Source: Pseudomonadota bacterium | GTDB taxonomy: Bacteria > Pseudomonadota > Gammaproteobacteria > Pseudomonadales > Azotimanducaceae | DNA length: 7,050 bases | Assembly (NCBI GenBank): GCA_027622495.1 | Contig: JAQBYL010000213.1 | Coordinates: forward strand, 1-7,050 | Direction of reading: 5' to 3' | Shown: piece after piece, positions 1 through 5,889 of the stretch | Numbering within the stretch: position 1 is the stretch's first letter | How the letters are laid out: every line of letters starts with the position of its first letter | Translations under genes and position numbers: made by a program | Notes under the pieces: model-generated | The model's database searches: none | What the model saw: only the letters and a program-made list of their open reading frames with translations | Told to the model about the DNA's origin: nothing

Positions 1-1440
1 GAACAGGATCATGTCGTCCGGACGACTGTCGAGCAACCGGGTAAAACCAAGGACCATTGCATAACCCGCTTCGTCAGCATTGGTGTGGCCTGGAAACTCT
101 CTAACCAGGCGTCGATAGGCAAGTATCGCCTGTTCATCATCGAACGCCTCGGTATAGGCTTCGCCGAGAAGAAACACATGATCAGGCACCTGCGGATCGG
201 CCGGGAATGTTTCGATCAGCTCGCTGTACCAGGCCGCCGAATCCAGGAACGCCTTGATGCGTGCATCACTTTCGTCAACCACCACGATTGCCTGTGCCAG
301 CGCATGATTGAGGGTCGCCGTTTCCTGAAGATAGGTTTTCAGTGTGTCTACATAGTGGGCACGCGAGTCAGCGTCATGCACCTGCCAGAACTCACTTCGA
401 ATGCCATAGCCGCGTATAAAAGCTTCTTTCTTCGGTTGCACCTGACTCGGAAAATCAGCGTCAATCAACGTCTTGATCATGCCGATGTGCGCATCCGGTG
501 CACGTGCATCTAGCGGGTTTTCGTCAATGAACATCTGCCAGGTGGTTACGTTGTCCAGATAGCGTTCTTTGTCGAGATAGTCCTGCGCTAGTTTTTCGTA
601 GGCCAGGTACTGCCAGTGCGGGTGTTCAAGTGAGCGCATCTCACCGGCAAGTGTTGCCGGTCCATCCAGGTACGCAAGCGCAAGTGTGGTCACCCGGAAA
701 CTGTCGTTCAACAACTCGGTCTCGGTGGTCGTCAGCGGCTGCGCTCCTTTTTCCAGCAATACATCGACCACTGTGAAGAAGTTGGACAGACCCCCTTCCA
801 GCTCGCCAAGCTTGAACTGCGCCCAACCCATCATGTAGTGCGCATTCATCCAGAACTGTGTGTCGGGTCCTTTGTCAACGACGGCCTCATAGTCGTCCCG
901 TGCAGATCGATAGTCTTCCGCGCTGAAGGCCATCTCTGCGCGCCGGAAGCGGGCTTCGCTTTCGTACTCACTGTCGGGAAAGCGCTCGATCAGCTGATCG
1001 AGGTAACTGCGTGCGGTGGGGGTGTCACCTTTCAGGTCATAGACGCGCGCAATCTGGTACAGAATTTTTGCCTGCCCGACATGCTCCGGGTCCCGTACAA
1101 GCTGCTGGTACATGGCAAGCGCCTGATCGTAGGGCTCGCCTGATCCAGCTGCGTCTTTTTCTTCGGCCGCAAACATTTCCAGATCAGCCAGACGCTTGCC
1201 GACCGCCTGATTTTCGATCCGATCGATGATCTGGCCATAAACTCTTTCATAGGCACGCACGACTTCTTCACGCGTGGGTTTGCGCTCATCTGACACCGGC
1301 AAACGCAGATCAGGCAGCTCATCGATGACTTTTGCCAGAGGTTTCTGTCGTTGATAGCGGCGTACATCCTCATCAGAAAACCAGCTGCAGCCAGCGGCGA
1401 GCAGCAGGCAGATCACCAACAAAATCAAGCGCGATATCAC
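1..1440 (-). CDS. TPR outer-membrane lipoprotein, C-terminus beyond left edge
   Basis: An open frame of 480 codons runs from a GTG at 1440 to the left edge without a stop, so the C-terminus is missing. The N-terminus is a lipoprotein signal: Arg4, a hydrophobic run, then LLAAGC with lipidated Cys18. Ser19 at +2 would send it to the outer membrane under the Lol rule. The mature part is helical with TPR-like units near residues 105-118, 124-157, 161-194, 198-231, 277-310 and 418-451, for example ILYQIARVYDLKGD and LLGEAYTEAFDDEQAILAYR. Such arrays are protein-binding scaffolds. The GTG overlaps the TGA of the upstream TPR gene in a GTGA junction, and GGAAGG lies 6 bases before it, which decides the start and indicates translational coupling. 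Architecture and position recall GltE/AglT-type lipoproteins of the gliding machinery, or more loosely BamD/YbgF-type scaffolds. The exact family is inferred, not proven. Confidence 0.92.
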   Translation of the reverse strand, partial: MISRLILLVICLLLAAGCSWFSDEDVRRYQRQKPLAKVIDELPDLRLPVSDERKPTREEVVRAYERVYGQIIDRIENQAVGKRLADLEMFAAEEKDAAGSGEPYDQALAMYQQLVRDPEHVGQAKILYQIARVYDLKGDTPTARSYLDQLIERFPDSEYESEARFRRAEMAFSAEDYRSARDDYEAVVDKGPDTQFWMNAHYMMGWAQFKLGELEGGLSNFFTVVDVLLEKGAQPLTTTETELLNDSFRVTTLALAYLDGPATLAGEMRSLEHPHWQYLAYEKLAQDYLDKERYLDNVTTWQMFIDENPLDARAPDAHIGMIKTLIDADFPSQVQPKKEAFIRGYGIRSEFWQVHDADSRAHYVDTLKTYLQETATLNHALAQAIVVVDESDARIKAFLDSAAWYSELIETFPADPQVPDHVFLLGEAYTEAFDDEQAILAYRRLVREFPGHTNADEAGYAMVLGFTRLLDSRPDDMILF

Positions 1441-3293
1441 GGCGCACCTTCCATGGCCAGATGATCGCTCGCCCGGGCGATGGCAATCCGCGTTGCCAGC
1501 AGAAATTTTTCAAGCTGTTGAACTTCGCGGTCCATACCGCGTTTGAGCTCAACGGCCAGACGTTCTTCGCGCACTGCCTGGGCCTGCGCAATCTGCACTG
1601 TGATCGCATCAGCGCGATCCACAAAACTGTACAGGTCGGTCTGTACCCCTGCGCTGAATTCGCCGTACGCGGCGGTCAGACGATCAATGGAAACCGCATT
1701 CTCAGCGGCGAGATCAGTGCTCTGTTTCAGGTCTTTTGCGAGCTCTCGCATGCGCCTGGCTTTCTGATCGGTGATCTCCCAGAAGACCAGACCACGCAGA
1801 CGGGCCACACGCCCAAGATAGGCGGCCTGGTCGGTGGGATCCATCCCGAGCTCGATCAGGTCCTGCATGCCATCAAGCTCATCTAAGAGAACGCGCTGAT
1901 CTTCATCAGCGAGCATGCCCATCCACGCAGTCGATGAAGTCGGCGAGCTTTCATTGATCGCCGCAATGCGCGCAGCACTGCGTTCAATACCTGCCTGAAG
2001 ATCTACCTGCCGATCCAACAGCGCCTGGTCTGCGAGAACTGAAGACACTCGCTCGCGTCGCGCCGCAAGTTCGTTTGAAACTTCTTCGAGAATGGCCACC
2101 CGCTCCGGCAGTTGATCCAGCCAGATCCGCTGATCTTCAAGTTCGCGCCACTGTGTGAGGACTTCGTGAACCGGTTCGGTGGCAAGCCACTCAAGCCAGT
2201 CGGTGTGGCCGAGCTTGAGCCGCCAGACACTCATCAGCTCATCCATATCTTCTGGGTTTCTTTCGGGTAACGAAAAAACCGTGAGGGTTGCGCGCAACCA
2301 GGCCGGATCCCGAACGTTGGTTGACATGTCACGAACGTAAGCAAGACGTTGTTCAAAGCCCTCTTCGGCTTCCCGATAGGAATCCAGAGCTGCACCAGGA
2401 GAATCCAGATGTTCAAGACTCAAGGGGAACTTCAGGCGCGCGGCCGATGTTGCACCGGTCCATGAAGGGTCTTTCTTGATGGTCAGCCAGATGCGGGCCG
2501 CAAGCTCATGATTACCCCGGTCCATGGCAACATCACCGTAGGAGGCCAGCGCCACATTCTGATAGCGCCCCTGCCCCGGCAGTTGACGCAGAAGCGTCTG
2601 TGCATCCGCAGGCTGATCCAGTTCGCGCGCGAGGATCGCCATGGCAAGTTTGGCGCGTTGAATAAGATCAAAGCTTTCACGATCGCGCGGTATGCGCTCG
2701 GCCCGACGGGCAAATGTCTGCAATGCTGCTGATCGATCGTCTGCCGCTCTTAATGCCACCCCCAGATTGAAGGCCGCATAGGCGCTCAAAGGATGGTCTT
2801 CGTCCACGAGCTCAAAGGTCGATCGAGCATCATTGAGGCGACCGGTTGCGATCTGTCCTTCGAGACGCATGAACTCCACTTCCGGATGATGCCGGTACTT
2901 ACCGCGCCAGTTTGACCCGAGCTCGATTGAAGCAAGTTGCGTTTCCATTTGCGACCAGTCACCGCGCCGGTGATATTCCCGCGCCAGGTGAAACGCGAGA
3001 CGCATCTGATCTGTATCTGTGAGCTCTTCAGGCGGGATGGACGCAAAGATCTCCTGCGCGGTGGCAAACATACGCTCGTGGAATGCGAAGCTGCCGCGGG
3101 CCAGATCAAACCGAAGGGTATCTTCCCCACGTCGTTCCTGCCCCTGCGCAACCGCGGTATCGAGCAGAGCCTGTTCAAAGTCATCCTGAAAATAGGCGAA
3201 CAGGATAGTGCCGTAAGTCAGCTCATCAATCGGTTTACCGGCACCGCTGAGGACCGCGCAACTCAAGATCAGTTCGCATAGAAAAGACTTCAT
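1437..3293 (-). CDS. exported TPR and coiled-coil protein, 618 aa
   Basis: A 618-residue protein with an ATG start and TGA stop. The N-terminus (KSFLCELILSCAVLSGAG) fits a Sec signal peptide, probably cleaved near residues 17-19; there is no proper lipobox, so a soluble periplasmic protein is likely. Residues about 60-310 form degenerate TPR-like helical hairpins (such as AYAAFNLGVALRAADDRSAA at 171-190). Residues about 380-600 are charged, heptad-rich helix suggesting coiled coil. No catalytic motif is seen. After signal removal the protein has no cysteine. It starts 12 bases after the preceding gene with no clear Shine-Dalgarno, so translation probably depends on coupling, and its stop overlaps the GTG of the next gene. 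TPR scaffold followed by TPR lipoprotein resembles a GltD/GltE-like pair of an envelope motility-type complex; this is inference. Residues 275-282 (DPSWTGAT) nearly match an ApbE target motif. Confidence 0.92.
   Translation of the reverse strand: MKSFLCELILSCAVLSGAGKPIDELTYGTILFAYFQDDFEQALLDTAVAQGQERRGEDTLRFDLARGSFAFHERMFATAQEIFASIPPEELTDTDQMRLAFHLAREYHRRGDWSQMETQLASIELGSNWRGKYRHHPEVEFMRLEGQIATGRLNDARSTFELVDEDHPLSAYAAFNLGVALRAADDRSAALQTFARRAERIPRDRESFDLIQRAKLAMAILARELDQPADAQTLLRQLPGQGRYQNVALASYGDVAMDRGNHELAARIWLTIKKDPSWTGATSAARLKFPLSLEHLDSPGAALDSYREAEEGFEQRLAYVRDMSTNVRDPAWLRATLTVFSLPERNPEDMDELMSVWRLKLGHTDWLEWLATEPVHEVLTQWRELEDQRIWLDQLPERVAILEEVSNELAARRERVSSVLADQALLDRQVDLQAGIERSAARIAAINESSPTSSTAWMGMLADEDQRVLLDELDGMQDLIELGMDPTDQAAYLGRVARLRGLVFWEITDQKARRMRELAKDLKQSTDLAAENAVSIDRLTAAYGEFSAGVQTDLYSFVDRADAITVQIAQAQAVREERLAVELKRGMDREVQQLEKFLLATRIAIARASDHLAMEGAP
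1447..1452 (-). promoter_or_regulatory. ribosome binding site for the TPR lipoprotein
   Basis: GGAAGG on the minus strand, 6 bases before the GTG at 1440 and inside the last codons of the upstream TPR gene. It supports the GTG as the true start even though it overlaps the upstream stop. Confidence 0.75.
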
Positions 3294-3305
3294 AAGCGTG
3301 GCTGG

Positions 3306-3830
3306 TCAGTCGCTGACGGACGCATGGAACTCGGGCTGTAACTTGGCCGTGGAATCGGCGATAGACAGTTCCACATAGGTGGGTTCAAACGATTTGACGA
3401 ACTCAACAGTCGCCGCGCGTTTGTAGTCACGACCACCCGGACCGATCCCGGTAAAGAAAGCGGTCAGGCGATTGGTTCCCTGTTTGACGTTGCCGAGATA
3501 CAGCTTCTGAACCCCGCCGCGAAACAGCGCATCAACCTGACGATCCGTATACAGGTGGTGAGCCACCTCCTTGCCGTTCAGTTTGAGCGTGACCGCATCG
3601 AGTTCAAAAAACTCACCGACATCCATCGACAGAAAAACCGCAAGCTGAGAAGAAGCCGGGTAAAGCAGGTCTTCTTCCAGAATGACGAGATCGCGTTTCA
3701 GATCGATCATTGCCTTTTTAAGATCTTCAAGATCGCTGCTGATCGGCTGATTCTCAGGCTCAGCCGACCCAAGCGGCGACCCGCCAAGCAGCACTACAAA
3801 CAACAAGCTGACAGCAGCAATCCTTAGCAT
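3306..3830 (-). CDS. small exported protein of unknown function, 174 aa
   Basis: I do not recognise a characterised function. Two in-frame ATGs exist, at 3839 and 3830. The second is preferred because AAAGGA lies 8 bases before it and it gives a compact signal peptide (LRIAAVSLLFVVLLGG, cleaved about SA|EP). Counted from the first ATG (177 aa), residues 33-58 form an acidic/basic helix likely to be coiled coil (DLEDLKKAMIDLKRDLVILE). A beta-rich domain follows (LAVFLSMDVGEFF, VTLKLNGKEVAHHLY, VQKLYLGNVKQGTNRLTAFF, YVELSI), like an immunoglobulin-type or carbohydrate-module sandwich. It has no cysteine, transmembrane segment or helix-turn-helix. It begins 25 bases after the TlpA-like gene and ends 12 bases before the large TPR gene, so it is probably a subunit or partner of the same envelope complex. 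My recollection is that relatives in other gammaproteobacteria also sit beside TPR genes; a regulator label on any of them would not fit this exported, HTH-free sequence. Confidence 0.88.
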   Translation of the reverse strand: MLRIAAVSLLFVVLLGGSPLGSAEPENQPISSDLEDLKKAMIDLKRDLVILEEDLLYPASSQLAVFLSMDVGEFFELDAVTLKLNGKEVAHHLYTDRQVDALFRGGVQKLYLGNVKQGTNRLTAFFTGIGPGGRDYKRAATVEFVKSFEPTYVELSIADSTAKLQPEFHASVSD

Positions 3831-3838
3831 AGTCTCCA

Positions 3839-3844
3839 TCCTTT
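3839..3844 (-). promoter_or_regulatory. ribosome binding site deciding the start of the 174-aa gene
   Basis: AAAGGA on the minus strand, 8 bases before the ATG at 3830. The alternative ATG at 3839 overlaps this element and so would have no usable spacing. This favours the shorter protein. Confidence 0.7.
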
Positions 3845-3855
3845 GCTCTACGCGC

Positions 3856-4401
3856 CTACTCGCGTATGAGCTGTTTAACTACATCGATGTACTTGGCTTC
3901 ATCGCCGGGCTTGTAGCCGCGATGTATATATCTGACTACACCATCGCGATCGACCACCACGGTGCTGGGCATAGCCTGCAGATCGTAGCGCTCACTAACG
4001 TTCTGATCTGTGTCGATCAAGACAGGAAACGTAACTTTGGTTTTATCGACGATGTCTTGTGCGGGGCCTGTTTCACCTTCGACATTGACCCCGAGCACTG
4101 CAAAACCGGCATCCTTGTAGCGCTCATGCAGGCGGTCCAGAATCGGCATCTCCTGCCGGCATGGTCCGCACCAGCTGGCCCAGAAATTGATCAGAACCAC
4201 CTGGCCCTTCATTTCATCGAGCCGCAGGTTTTCGCCATCAAGGCGTTTCAAAGTGAAATCGGGTGCGTCTTGTTGAAGATCAACTGCACCCGCAGGCCAC
4301 GCAACGAATATCATTACCAGCGCAAGCAGACTTTTGAGAAAAAGCCAGACCACGGCGGGTTTCGCCTGAAGGCCAATGGACTTTTCCTGCAGCATCAACA
4401 T
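3856..4401 (-). CDS. TlpA/ResA-like thiol-disulfide oxidoreductase
   Basis: A 181-residue thioredoxin-fold protein of the AhpC/TSA-Redoxin (TlpA/ResA) group. Residues 1-18 are hydrophilic, 19-39 form a hydrophobic export segment ending WPAGA, so it is either cleaved after Ala39 or stays as a membrane anchor facing the periplasm. The domain follows: APDFTLKRLDG (46-56), VVLINFWASWCGPCRQEMP (68-86) with active-site Cys78 and Cys81, the Glu/Asn-containing GVNVEGE insert (104-110) typical of the group, FPVLID (125-130), and MPST with cis-Pro145. The family usually reduces cytochrome c apoproteins or other periplasmic disulfides. No ccm gene is in the window and the mature proteins downstream lack cysteines, so the client is unknown. 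AGGGAG lies 7 bases before the ATG. It is the first gene of the left operon, with a 488-base gene-poor region upstream. Confidence 0.95.
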   Translation of the reverse strand: MLMLQEKSIGLQAKPAVVWLFLKSLLALVMIFVAWPAGAVDLQQDAPDFTLKRLDGENLRLDEMKGQVVLINFWASWCGPCRQEMPILDRLHERYKDAGFAVLGVNVEGETGPAQDIVDKTKVTFPVLIDTDQNVSERYDLQAMPSTVVVDRDGVVRYIHRGYKPGDEAKYIDVVKQLIRE

Positions 4402-4408
4402 GCTTGAT

Positions 4409-4414
4409 CTCCCT
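4409..4414 (-). promoter_or_regulatory. ribosome binding site of the TlpA-like gene
   Basis: AGGGAG on the minus strand, 7 bases before the ATG at 4401. It favours this ATG over a second in-frame ATG two codons later. Confidence 0.75.
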
Positions 4415-4421
4415 AGTGGTT

Positions 4422-4439
4422 CTTTTGCACTAACAAAAG
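4422..4439. repeat. perfect 6-bp inverted repeat before the TlpA-like gene
   Basis: CTTTTG and CAAAAG flank the 6-base spacer CACTAA, 20 bases upstream of the TlpA-like ATG. The stem is A+T-rich and has no T-tract on the minus-strand side, so it does not look like a terminator. It could be an operator or a weak leader hairpin; chance is also possible. Confidence 0.3.
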
Positions 4440-4458
4440 TGGGTTGCCGTCGAAAAAC

Positions 4459-4752
4459 CTATTCGCTACTACATGTGAACGTCCGGAAATCTTTCCTTCC
4501 GCCATCCGTGTCGGGCCATTCACATACGCAATTTTTCGTACAACCGGCAGCCACCTTCTCGAGTTCCCTCGATTTCATAAGATCCGAGTCCATCCGGACC
4601 TCACAAGAGATCAGCAATCCCTGGCCAGCCTCTCTGGGGTGAACGTCGACCATCGCACAAGGACCACACGAAGCAGCAGACAACCTGACAGCCTCGACCC
4701 TGACAACGCCAACAGCGGTTCCACAAGCTCCACTGCAGTCCATCCCAACCAC
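4459..4752 (-). CDS. doubtful Cys-rich small ORF, 97 codons
   Basis: A minus-strand frame from GTG 4752 to a TAG, located wholly within the gap between apbE and the TlpA-like gene. In its favour, G occupies about 46% of first codon positions against about 31% of second and third by my count, which is coding-like, and it has the same orientation as its neighbours. The product would carry nine cysteines, including a Cys-x3-Cys near the N-terminus, CGPC at 29-32 and Cys-x3-Cys-x-Cys at 71-77. Against it, the only upstream element is a weak GAGG close to the GTG, it has no signal peptide, it uses AGG and TGT codons often unlike neighbouring genes, and I recognise no family. A chance frame is the more likely reading. 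Confidence 0.22.
   Translation of the reverse strand: MVGMDCSGACGTAVGVVRVEAVRLSAASCGPCAMVDVHPREAGQGLLISCEVRMDSDLMKSRELEKVAAGCTKNCVCEWPDTDGGRKDFRTFTCSSE
4473..4525. repeat. nested inverted repeats upstream of the TlpA-like operon
   Basis: Outer arms ATGTGAA (4473-4479) and TTCACAT (4519-4525) enclose inner arms CGGAA (4484-4488) and TTCCG (4497-4501). The inner part also holds the palindrome GGAAA-TC-TTTCC (4485-4496). Read on the minus strand this could be a folded leader RNA or a cluster of protein-binding half-sites about 75-125 bases before the TlpA-like start. The arms are short, so coincidence is not excluded. Confidence 0.3.
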
Positions 4753-4888
4753 AACGCCTCACGACGTGCGACAGGGCCTAAGGTAAGGGAGCCGCAGACT
4801 GCAGACAGAGGTGCCGGTCACAAATCGGTTGAAGCAGGCAAGCCTTTGGACGAAAGATGAGAACCCATATGCGCAGGCGGGGCGAAGA

Positions 4889-5887
4889 TCAGGGTGTGGC
4901 AAGTTCCTGCAGGTCTTCACTGAAGCGCATGTTGCCGTCTTCATCGATGATGATCGCGTCGATGCCCGGCAGCTGATTGACAAGCTCAAGACCTTTTTCC
5001 GGCCCAAGAACAAACACGCTGGTGGACAACGCATCAGTGAAGGTGGCTTGCGGACCAAGGATGGTCACGCTCATGCTTCGTCGGGCGGAGTCCCCTGTGG
5101 TGGGGTCGAGGATGTGGTGATAGCGCACCCCATCGCGTTCAAAGAATCTTTCGTAATCTCCAGAGGTTGAAACGGCAGTTTCTTCAAGCGGCAGAATTGC
5201 CACCATGGCATCCGGCTTGCGTGGGTGTTTGACCCCAACTGTCCAGGGTTGGCCTCGCCTGTCACCAAGAATACGACTGTCTCCTCCCGCCGATACACTG
5301 GCCTGGTCGACGCCCGCCTTCTTCAGCAGATCGATCGCAACATCAACCGCATAACCTTTCGCTATGCCGCCCAGATCAACGTAGACATCGGGGTGCTGAA
5401 AGCGACCCCGCGAACCCGCCATGTCCAGTTCTACATAACGATAGTTTATGGCTTCGAGCGCGCTCCTGATTTTTTCATCGCTGGGCTTGACCCCATCCCG
5501 GTAGTCGTAATAGCGACCAACCGAGGCGTAGGTGATGTCGAAGGCGCCGTGGGCCATCTCCGACATCTGCCGGCTCCTGGCCAGCAGATCGAGCAATTCG
5601 GCTGATACAGCGACCCAGCCCACGCCGGCGCGTCGATTGAGAACAGACAGTTCACTGTCTGGTTTGAACGGACTGAATGCGGTATCGACGCCCCACATCA
5701 CCGTCATCACCTGCGCGAGCAGCGCTTCGGCCCGGAGCGCGTCGGTATGCCAGATCTCAGCCTGGACACTGGTGCCCATGATCGCTTCGCTGGTTTCAAA
5801 CCATTCGGCAAGCGCAACGCTTGAAAATGCCAACAGGGAGACGCAACACAATCTGATCGCGAGTTTAAACATGACGGTTGTCGGCAT
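4889..5887 (-). CDS. apbE: FAD:protein FMN transferase ApbE
   Basis: ApbE transfers FMN from FAD to a threonine or serine of a periplasmic flavoprotein domain, using Mg2+, after export across the inner membrane. The frame opens at ATG 5905; numbering here uses that 338-aa version. Seen motifs: HGAFDIT (119-125), DLGGIAKGYAVD (177-188), SAGGDSRILG (205-214), STSGDYERFF (246-255), HHILDPTTG (263-271) and FTDALSTSVFVLG (289-301). Length is normal for the family. The export signal is MFKLAIRLCC...VALA|EW without a lipobox, so a soluble periplasmic enzyme rather than a lipoprotein is expected. Three ATGs compete: 5905 (overlapping the upstream gene), 5887 (2 bases after the upstream stop, chosen because it suits reinitiation) and 5872 (shortest signal peptide). 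None has a clear Shine-Dalgarno. No Nqr, Rnf or FMN-binding-domain gene is in view, so its substrate is unknown. Confidence 0.96.
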   Translation of the reverse strand: MPTTVMFKLAIRLCCVSLLAFSSVALAEWFETSEAIMGTSVQAEIWHTDALRAEALLAQVMTVMWGVDTAFSPFKPDSELSVLNRRAGVGWVAVSAELLDLLARSRQMSEMAHGAFDITYASVGRYYDYRDGVKPSDEKIRSALEAINYRYVELDMAGSRGRFQHPDVYVDLGGIAKGYAVDVAIDLLKKAGVDQASVSAGGDSRILGDRRGQPWTVGVKHPRKPDAMVAILPLEETAVSTSGDYERFFERDGVRYHHILDPTTGDSARRSMSVTILGPQATFTDALSTSVFVLGPEKGLELVNQLPGIDAIIIDEDGNMRFSEDLQELATP

Positions 5888-5889
5888 GA

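Larger units (their letters stand above)
4402..4888. other. gene-poor interval between apbE and the TlpA-like gene
   Basis: Almost 490 bases separate the apbE stop from the TlpA-like start, far more than any other junction here. I see no tRNA, rRNA or transposase and no stem followed by a T-tract that would terminate apbE transcription. No strong sigma-70 -35/-10 pair stands out on the minus strand. The interval holds a Cys-rich minus-strand frame (4459-4752), a plus-strand frame (4444-4860) of improbable composition, and a group of inverted repeats between 4422 and 4525. It probably contains the promoter and leader of the left operon. Confidence 0.7.

Noticed and set aside
85..513. Plus-strand frame of 142 codons near the left edge
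   Set aside because: It lies opposite the TPR lipoprotein, which is open over the full 1440 bases with a lipobox and clear repeat units.
1332..1886. Plus-strand frame of 184 codons
   Set aside because: It is antisense to the junction of the two TPR genes and has no domain or start signal; it is a shadow of codon bias.
4422..4439. Intrinsic terminator of apbE
   Set aside because: The stem is only six A+T-rich pairs, no T-tract follows on the minus strand, and it lies just 20 bases before the next gene.
4473..4525. CRP-type operator from the TGTGA and TCACA arms
   Set aside because: The half-sites are separated by far more than the 6 bases a CRP site needs, so they do not form one operator.
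4444..4860. Plus-strand frame of 138 codons in the gap
   Set aside because: It needs a TTG start, has no ribosome site, is rich in Ser, Thr, Arg and Pro with no recognisable domain, shows weak codon-position bias, and runs against every other gene.
4402..4888. Insertion sequence, attachment site or CRISPR remnant in the gap
   Set aside because: No terminal inverted repeats, target duplication, transposase fragment, tRNA end or regularly spaced repeats are visible.
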